In this document: piece after piece, positions 58,499-64,000 of the stretch
How the letters are laid out: the number at the start of each line of letters is the position of its first letter
How positions within the stretch are numbered: the first letter of the stretch is position 1
Assembly (NCBI GenBank): GCA_016711125.1
Contig: JADJTQ010000005.1
Span: forward strand, 558,001-622,000
DNA: 64,000 bases
Reading direction: 5' to 3'
From: Saprospiraceae bacterium
GTDB taxonomy: Bacteria; Bacteroidota; Bacteroidia; Chitinophagales; Saprospiraceae
Notes under the pieces: generated by a model
The model's database searches: none
Told to the model about the DNA's origin: nothing
What the model saw: the letters and a program-made list of their open reading frames with translations, nothing else
Made by a program: the position numbers and the translations under genes

Positions 58499-59386
58499 AT
58501 GAATCCGTTTTCATTCAAAAATAAAATAGTGCTGGTAAGCGGATCTGGCCAGGAATCGGAAAAGCAATTGCAATCGAGTTAGGGCTTCGCGATGCAAAAG
58601 TGATGCTGAATGACCTCGATAGAAAAAAGTTGTTTTACGTTCGCGATGAGTTAAGGTCTATGGGTATATCAGTTGATGCTATCACTGCGGATGTACGGGA
58701 TCCAAGGCAATGTGCAAACTTGATCAGAAGGACTATAAACCGATATGGAGGTTTAGATATATTGGTTAACAATGCAGGAGTTAGCAGCCGAGGTAGTGTT
58801 GAAGCAATGGCTGACTCTGTGTTTAGCACAGTAATTGATACGAACTACACCGGTGCGGCTTACCTAAGTAAATATGCTATTCCGAGTTTAAAGAAATCAA
58901 AAGGGCATCTTGTTTTATATTAATAGTGTAGGGGGCTTTCGCGGCATGCCGTACAATTCTACTTACACGGCGTCAAAAATGGCTCAATTTGCCCTCGCCC
59001 AGGCTCTTCAAATCGAATTGAAAGACGATGGAATACATGTGGGAGTTGTCTTTGTGGGTTTCACCGAAAATGACCCCGACAAAAAAATACTCGATGTAGA
59101 TGGTTCCTGGATATATCTGCCAAAACGGGAGAATATTCATCTTGCTAAACCGCAATCGGTTGCAAAAAGCGTTTGCGAGTTGATCGAAAAGCGGCAATTT
59201 CAGATTACCCTCACGCCTCTTGGTCATTTGACCGAATTTTTAAACCGGTATTTTCCTGATCTGACATCCTGGATTATCAATTTAAATCGCAAGAAGATCA
59301 AAGATGAATTTACCCTCATTGGTGGTGAAAGAGTGAAAGATTCATTGGTTGTTGATCGGGTGAAACAATCTAAAGTAATTGTCTGA
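58499..59386 (+). CDS. Short-chain dehydrogenase/reductase (two frameshifts)
   Basis: An SDR of ~295 residues. From the ATG at 58499 (MNPFSFKNKIVLVSGSG) the frame changes near 58548 into GIGKAIAIELGLRDAKVML, completing the cofactor Gly motif; then DILVNNAGVSSRGSVEAM; near 58915 another change leads to INSVGGFRGMPYNSTYTASK, which holds the catalytic Ser and the Tyr-x-x-x-Lys (YTASK). The C-terminal part has a hydrophobic stretch and basic tail (LNRRKIKDEF-like), as in membrane-associated SDRs. The substrate is unknown. It is in line with the MDR gene upstream and the nitroreductase fragment downstream. Confidence 0.87.
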
Positions 59387-59422
59387 TCAATATTGACTTG
59401 ACCAAAAAGACATTTTAAGAAT

Positions 59423-59740
59423 TTGCTTTTCGACGATTACATTAGGTTTTCCACCGGATTTGTTCTTTTTGTTGCCGAACAGAACGATGTTGCACATTGG
59501 GTGGCCATGGGTAGGGCATTTCAGAGATTTGGATTAACGTCTACAAAACTGAATATTAGTCATGCCCATGTAAACATGCCCTGCGAGGAAATCGAAGTGC
59601 GTAAAAAAGTTGGTAGCACATTTCGGCCTCAATGCCATCCATTTTTACTTGTTCGCTTTGGATACTCTGACAAAATGCCTTATTCGTACAGCAGATCTGT
59701 GCACGAAGTCATGATGCATACCAAAAAAGATGAAGCTTAA
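59423..59740 (+). pseudogene. Acg-type nitroreductase, C-terminal fragment
   Basis: About 105 residues corresponding to the end of Acg-family FMN nitroreductases, which are normally ~320 long. HWVAMGRAFQRFGLTSTKL, then HVNMPCEEIEVRKKVGST, HPFLLVRFGYSDKMPYSYSR and SVHEVM are typical; the usual ending has SxRRPV where this has SYSRSV. The N-terminal two thirds, including most of the FMN site, are missing and the sequence begins right after the SDR gene, so this is a truncated relic, probably from a deletion. In other bacteria this family is often linked to hypoxia or dormancy genes. Confidence 0.7.
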
Positions 59741-59768
59741 CCCAACTTTTAAAAGACTCGTAAAAATG

Positions 59769-60795
59769 ATAAAAGGAATAATGCTAACATCCCTAATTCT
59801 ATTTTTAATTTGCATTTTCATTGTTGTCTAGGTATTGCTGGCATACAGCCCCGGTAAGCCAAAACCGTATTTAAATCAAACGGGCAATACACTGGCAAGG
59901 AGCAGCCTTTCGGAAAAAGCTTTTGTGAACGTGGTGGAGTAAAGCTGGGAATGTTTATAACGAGTAAAGATTCAACGCATCCTGTGTTGCTTTACGTACA
60001 CGGGGGCATGCCCCTATATTTCCTTACTCATAAATACCCCACGGGTCTTGAAGATTATTTTACCGTTGTTTGTTGGGAACAGCGTGGTTCAGGCATCTCA
60101 TACAGCACTGAAATTCCACCGGAAACCATGAATTCAATGCAATTGATAAATGACGTGTTGGAGGTGACGAACTACTTGCGCCACCGCTTCGGTCAAGAAA
60201 GATCTATCTTATGGGTCATTCTGGAGGAACCTATATTGGCATACAAGCAGCAGCCCAAAATCCTGAATTATATAATGCCTATATCGGTGTTGCCCAGATG
60301 TCCGACCAACTCCGATCAGAAAGATTGGCTTACGAATATGTGCTACAGCATTACAAAGAGAATGGAAACAGGAACATGGTGCAACAACTTGAGTCAGTCC
60401 CTGTTTTGAACAGTACGCCTGATGCGTATCTTCATTTAAGTGACAAGATCATGCATACCCTTGGCATTGGCACGACCCATGATATGAATTCGGTAATCAC
60501 TGGTATTTTTATTCCGTCTTTAAAGTGCCGGGGCTACACTTTGAAGGAAAAAATCAATATGTGGCAAGGAAAATCCCGTTCCGGTGTTCACCCTTTATGG
60601 GATGAAATGCTCGTAACCAATTTGATGCTTAAAGTACCTAAACCATATTATGAGCAGTTGCAGACACATATAAAACGATTTTACACCTTTGAGAAATCAG
60701 CTCATAGCCCTTTGTTTGAAGAGCCTGAAAGAATGAAACTGATATTGAATGAAGATGTGTTGAACGGATTAAATGATCTGGCAGATGAACATTAG
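59769..60795 (+). CDS. Alpha/beta hydrolase (in-frame TAG and two frameshifts)
   Basis: A membrane-anchored alpha/beta hydrolase, close to prolyl aminopeptidase-like enzymes, ~340 residues. The N-terminal anchor MLTSLILFLICIFIVV is followed by an in-frame TAG (59832-59834) and then by VLLAYSPGKPKPYLNQTGN in the same frame. Near 59938 the frame changes into GGVKLGMFITSKDSTHPVLL and HGGMPLYFLTHKYPTGLEDY; WEQRGSGISYS holds the conserved turn. Near 60210 it changes again into MGHSGGTYIGIQAAAQNPEL (GHSGG, the nucleophile Ser), running to 60795 with HSPLFEEPERM, the catalytic His block. With one stop and two shifts it may be a true pseudogene. Confidence 0.75.
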
Positions 60796-60896
60796 CTATT
60801 TTGATGATTTAGAAATTGTAATTTAATTGTGATTTTTCATCAGTAGGTATCAGGCAAAGAGCCATAGATCCTTGCTAGACACTGATTTAATCAATC

Positions 60897-62067
60897 TCAC
60901 GGAAAATCAAACTTTCTTGGTTCTGTGGCTAAAATCTTTGTCCAATAGCTGGCGAGGGTAGGTAGCTTAGCATGAATATAATCTTGAATCTTCTGATGAT
61001 CCACTGTCTGTTTGGTCAGTCGAATATGCATCGCGGCGGGTTCAGTAATAGGTCTGCCAATCTGCGAAACCATAAATACCTGGGCATGGTCGGCAAAACG
61101 TTGTTTCACAAGATCTCTGCTGAGATCGTGGGCAAAGTAATTGTATATTTTGCCTACGTGACTCACTGGGTTCTTGCCCGACGACGCTTCCAGACTCATA
61201 GGATGATAGGGTGTTATCAGACCGTTAATCCGATTACCTCTTCCGACCTGGCCATCATCACCGCTTTCTGCGCTGGTGCCACTTACCGTCAGATAAATGC
61301 TCTCGTTTTCATAAGAGTCAGCGCTATTGATGAAAATGTCAGACTTGTCAATTTTGACCTGCTCATTTAAAAGCGACTTTACCACTTCGATTTTGTGGAT
61401 ATAATCTGCCAGATTGCCTATGTACCGATCAACCATAGCAATTGCAATCGTGTATTGAGTACCTTGATGGGTTTGGCATCCCATCACTTTAATATCTTCC
61501 CCGATAAATGGATAACTCTCTTTGACCTTGCTACTATTCAAAAGCTGCTCGATCTTGATGACCATTAGGTCTAGCGATGTGTAGGGAAAATAGCCGACAC
61601 CAAATGAGGTGTCATTGGCCAGAGCAACTTCTCCCTTTTCCAGGGCGATTAAATAGTTGAATAAGGTCCGCACTTCCTGGTCGTATTCTTGATTGGATTT
61701 CGACGTCTTTGCTTACGTCCAGATGTTTAATATGTTCAGTCAACCAACTTCTTGCCGTTTCAATCGCGATATCATGTACTGGAATCTCCTTGTTTCCGAT
61801 CTTGTGGGTTGCTCTGCCCGCAATGATGAGCGAGATAGGTTCAGTAATCTTACCACCGCGATATGCCGGATTTGATTGACCTCCGATTAGTAATGCCTTA
61901 TCCACGTTGTGATGCAGTATTACTCCACATTCATTGAGATAATAGCGACAAAGTGCCGATGAGATTTGCTCCGTAATTTCATCACAAATGGTGTTCGGAT
62001 GTCCAATTCCCTTGCGCTCCGCCATTTCTATCCTTTGATCTAATATATTTCCTATGACAATATTCAT
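60897..62067 (-). CDS. mat: Archaeal-type S-adenosylmethionine synthetase (one frameshift)
   Basis: Makes S-adenosylmethionine from methionine and ATP; ~390 residues joined. It is the archaeal type, not the usual bacterial MetK: EMAERKGIGHPNTICDEITE, GVILHHNVDKALLIGGQSNP, VALANDTSFGVGYFPYTS, YLTVSGTSAESGDDGQVGRG and MSLEASSGKNPVSHVGKIYN all match the archaeal family as I know it. The frame changes near 61645, where FNRP should lead into KGEVALANDT; one missing base would do. Most Bacteroidota carry a bacterial metK, so this is probably an additional, horizontally acquired copy. It is divergent from the mla operon. Confidence 0.92.
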
Positions 62068-62350
62068 TTTAGCAATTTTATGATGGGTCTTGCTCTGTAT
62101 AAAGAAGTCAATTTAAATGCAAGAACCTTGAACTTTATGAAAATAGGCTAAGTATTTATATGAAGAAAGAATAATTCTCAATCCTGATTATGACGATAGT
62201 CAGTATTGCTAATTATCAATTAGTATCATGAGGTCAGGTGATGCCAATCATTAGAATTGACGGTCGTTTTTGATTCTTTCGTGAGCATAGAGTGAAATTG
62301 ATGGTTTTGGACGGTACTAGTAATTTTTCTGACAAATACTTATCGAGACG

Positions 62351-63112
62351 ATGAATGGTGTAAAACTTTTCTTACAGGAAGCCGGAGAAACTTATCGTTT
62401 TGGGATCAAGTTTTTTAGAGAACTTTTTAAGCCACCATTTGAATTCAGGGAATTCTTGCGTCAATGTTATATCCTGGGGAATAAATCCATTTTCCTGGTT
62501 GCTATCACCGGATTCATCATGGGTGTAGTTTTGACTTTGCAGACCAGACCAACTATGGTGGAGTTTGGAGCAGAAGCATATATGCCTTCAATGATCGGTA
62601 TTGCCATAGTACGGGAAATAGGGCCAATGATCACCGCGCTCATTTGTGCCGGTAAAATCGGATCAAGTATTGGGGCTGAATTAGGCTCCATGAAAGTTAC
62701 TGAGCAAATAGATGCAATGGAGGTTTCGGGCACCAATCCATTCAAGTATCTGGTCGTAACCAGAATACTGGCCATCACCCTGGTGCTTCCACTATTGGTG
62801 GTCATTGCAGATAGTGTTTCACTTTTTGGATCCTACCTTATGGAAAACCTAAAAGGTCAGGTATCCTTTACCTTATTTTTCACGAAAGTTTTTGAGGTAC
62901 TTGAATTTAGTGATATTATACCTTCATTTGTCAAAAGCTTTTTCTTTGGATTTGCTATTGGTCTGATCGGATGTTATAAAGGGTACACCTCCAAGAAGGG
63001 AACGGCTGGAGTGGGCCGGGCTGCAAATTCGGCCGTAGTCATTGCCTCTCTGTTGCTTTTTATTATCGATTTTATTGCCGTAATGATTAGCGACATTTTT
63101 TATGAACTATGA
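62351..63112 (+). CDS. mlaE: MlaE-type ABC transporter permease
   Basis: A 253-residue inner membrane permease of the Mla phospholipid transport family, with five or six hydrophobic segments. AITGFIMGVVLTLQTRPTM, then SMIGIAIVREIGPMITALI, the hallmark EQIDAMEVSGTNP near residue 120, and GLIGCYKGYTSKKGTAGVG near the end are all typical. With MlaF it moves phospholipid between the membranes to maintain outer membrane asymmetry; the direction is debated. Its stop overlaps the next start (ATGATG at 63109-63112). The frame is intact. Confidence 0.93.
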   Translation: MNGVKLFLQEAGETYRFGIKFFRELFKPPFEFREFLRQCYILGNKSIFLVAITGFIMGVVLTLQTRPTMVEFGAEAYMPSMIGIAIVREIGPMITALICAGKIGSSIGAELGSMKVTEQIDAMEVSGTNPFKYLVVTRILAITLVLPLLVVIADSVSLFGSYLMENLKGQVSFTLFFTKVFEVLEFSDIIPSFVKSFFFGFAIGLIGCYKGYTSKKGTAGVGRAANSAVVIASLLLFIIDFIAVMISDIFYEL

Positions 63113-63909
63113 TGCAGACAGAAGGACACGGACTTTTTGCGAAGGAAGAGATGAACGCTAAATTCGGAAGGAAAAAGCTATTGATTTCCATAAAAAACCT
63201 ACATAAGTCTTTTGGTGATAATCATGTGCTGAGGGGCTTTAACCTTGAGCTTTACGATGAGGAGAATTTAGTTATTGTTGGTAAATCAGGTTCAGGCAAA
63301 TCGGTACTGTTGAAGTGCATAGTGGGTTTAGCATTTCCCGATAAGGGCACACTCAGGGTATTGAGTAAAGATGTCTTAAATCTTCCTAAGGCAGAAATGG
63401 ATTTGCTTCGGGCTGAGGTAGGGTTTCTATTTCAGGGAAGCGCATTATACGATTCTATGACGGTCCGAGAAAACCTCGAATTCCCCTTAAGACGTCACAA
63501 AGACCGAATGGTCAATGAGTCTATTGATCAATTAGTTCTGGAAGCGCTCGAAAATGTGGGTCTGGCTGAAGCGATTGATCTTATGCCGGAGGAACTTTCG
63601 GGGGGCATGAAAAGAAGAGTGGCATTGGCACGGACTATCATCTTAAGACCAAAGATCATTTTATATGATGAGCCAAGTAGCGGTCTTGATCCGATAACTG
63701 CCAGGGAAATCAGTCAATTAATTTTAAATATTCAAAAAATCTACAAAACTGCTTCGCTGATAATAAGTCATGATATTGATTTTGCCCGTAGCATTGCCAA
63801 CAGGTTTGTTATTTTAAAAGAGGGGATTGATTATGCCACGGGTATCTATAAAGACTTAGTGACCTCCAATGACCCTAATGTAAAAGCATTCTTTAATTAT
63901 GAAACGTGA
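63109..63909 (+). CDS. mlaF: MlaF-type ABC transporter ATP-binding protein
   Basis: A 266-residue cytoplasmic ATPase partner of MlaE. Walker A is VGKSGSGKSVLLKCIVGL, the Q loop GFLFQGSALYDSMTVRENL, the signature ELSGGMKRRVALARTI, Walker B IILYDEPSSGLDP and the H loop IISHDIDFARS. The GGMKRR form of the signature is typical of Mla ATPases. The true start could be at an internal ATG (codon 15), since the first ~20 residues are outside the ABC fold. The gene overlaps mlaE at the start and mlaD at the end. Confidence 0.94.
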   Translation: MMQTEGHGLFAKEEMNAKFGRKKLLISIKNLHKSFGDNHVLRGFNLELYDEENLVIVGKSGSGKSVLLKCIVGLAFPDKGTLRVLSKDVLNLPKAEMDLLRAEVGFLFQGSALYDSMTVRENLEFPLRRHKDRMVNESIDQLVLEALENVGLAEAIDLMPEELSGGMKRRVALARTIILRPKIILYDEPSSGLDPITAREISQLILNIQKIYKTASLIISHDIDFARSIANRFVILKEGIDYATGIYKDLVTSNDPNVKAFFNYET

Positions 63910-64000
63910 AAAATTAAGTTCGGTAAGATTGGGATTATTTGTCGTTATTGGTTCCTTGCTTTTAATTGCCGGCATTTATTTTGTTGGCGCCAATAAGAGT
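63899..64000 (+). CDS. mlaD: MCE-family MlaD-like protein, N-terminal part (runs off the window)
   Basis: The ATG at 63899 overlaps the last codons of mlaF. The 34 visible residues are a short basic start (MKREKLSSVR), one membrane helix (LGLFVVIGSLLLIAGIYFVG) and the beginning of the periplasmic part, as expected for the membrane-anchored MCE subunit that binds lipid. The rest lies outside the window. The position in the operon is the main support for this call. Confidence 0.8.
   Translation, partial: MKREKLSSVRLGLFVVIGSLLLIAGIYFVGANKS

Overview
The window comes from a member of the Bacteroidota, most likely a free-living polysaccharide degrader of the Saprospiria/Cytophagia type. The signs are a xylanase ending in what looks like a type IX secretion sorting domain, a carboxypeptidase-regulatory/TonB receptor, many lipoproteins, an OmpA with thrombospondin-3 repeats, an S74 'chaperone of endosialidase' surface protein, two very large PVC-type cytochrome c proteins, and TAnnTTTG-like -7 promoter boxes. 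No tRNA, rRNA or CRISPR array was recognised.

Layout. 1-6800 (minus strand) is an L-arabinose operon, transcribed araB-araD-HAD phosphatase-SGLT-type symporter-araA; a decayed IS4-type insertion sits between the symporter gene and araA. 6911-8965 is a remnant bounded by inverted repeats that carries a group II intron with a damaged maturase. 9200-25700 is a secreted carbohydrate region: GH10 xylanase, GH2 beta-galactosidase, GH127 beta-L-arabinofuranosidase, and two giant secreted cytochrome c/beta-propeller proteins on either side of GH127, plus a PAS/metallo-beta-lactamase gene pair and two tandem intergenic repeat arrays. 26000-44750 is mixed: TPR histidine kinase, nitrilase, GH20 hexosaminidase, YkuK-like protein with short asparaginase, OmpA, YhhN, di-haem peroxidase, phosphoesterase, purE, pyrC, TonB receptor, AlkD-like protein. 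44791-48862 holds a sulfatase followed by the last two enzymes of a non-phosphorylating pentose route (2-keto-3-deoxypentonate dehydratase, 2-oxoglutarate-semialdehyde dehydrogenase). 48866-49719 is a REP-associated tyrosine transposase (RAYT) gene between two directly repeated double-hairpin elements. 50242-62067 has a ChbG-like deacetylase, a slipin, and a stress-like group (P-type Ca2+ ATPase, baeRF protein, quinone reductase-like and SDR enzymes, Acg nitroreductase fragment, alpha/beta hydrolase, archaeal-type S-adenosylmethionine synthetase). 62351-64000 is the start of an mlaEFD lipid transport operon.

How it fits together. Xylanase, GH127 and GH2 would release xylose, arabinose and galactose from hemicellulose or arabinosylated glycans. 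The araBAD route handles arabinose through phosphorylation, and the dehydratase/dehydrogenase pair could take an oxidised pentonate to 2-oxoglutarate. The giant cytochromes could be the periplasmic oxidases feeding that second route, but this last link is only inference.

A caution that affects the whole annotation: roughly twenty genes, including a normally essential enzyme type (S-adenosylmethionine synthetase) and araB/araD, are each split by single-base indels, many in or beside short homopolymers. This looks more like uncorrected sequencing error than mass gene decay, so I joined these pieces into single genes and marked where the reading frame changes. Three genes also have in-frame stop codons (54813, 56159, 59832), which simple indel errors do not explain.
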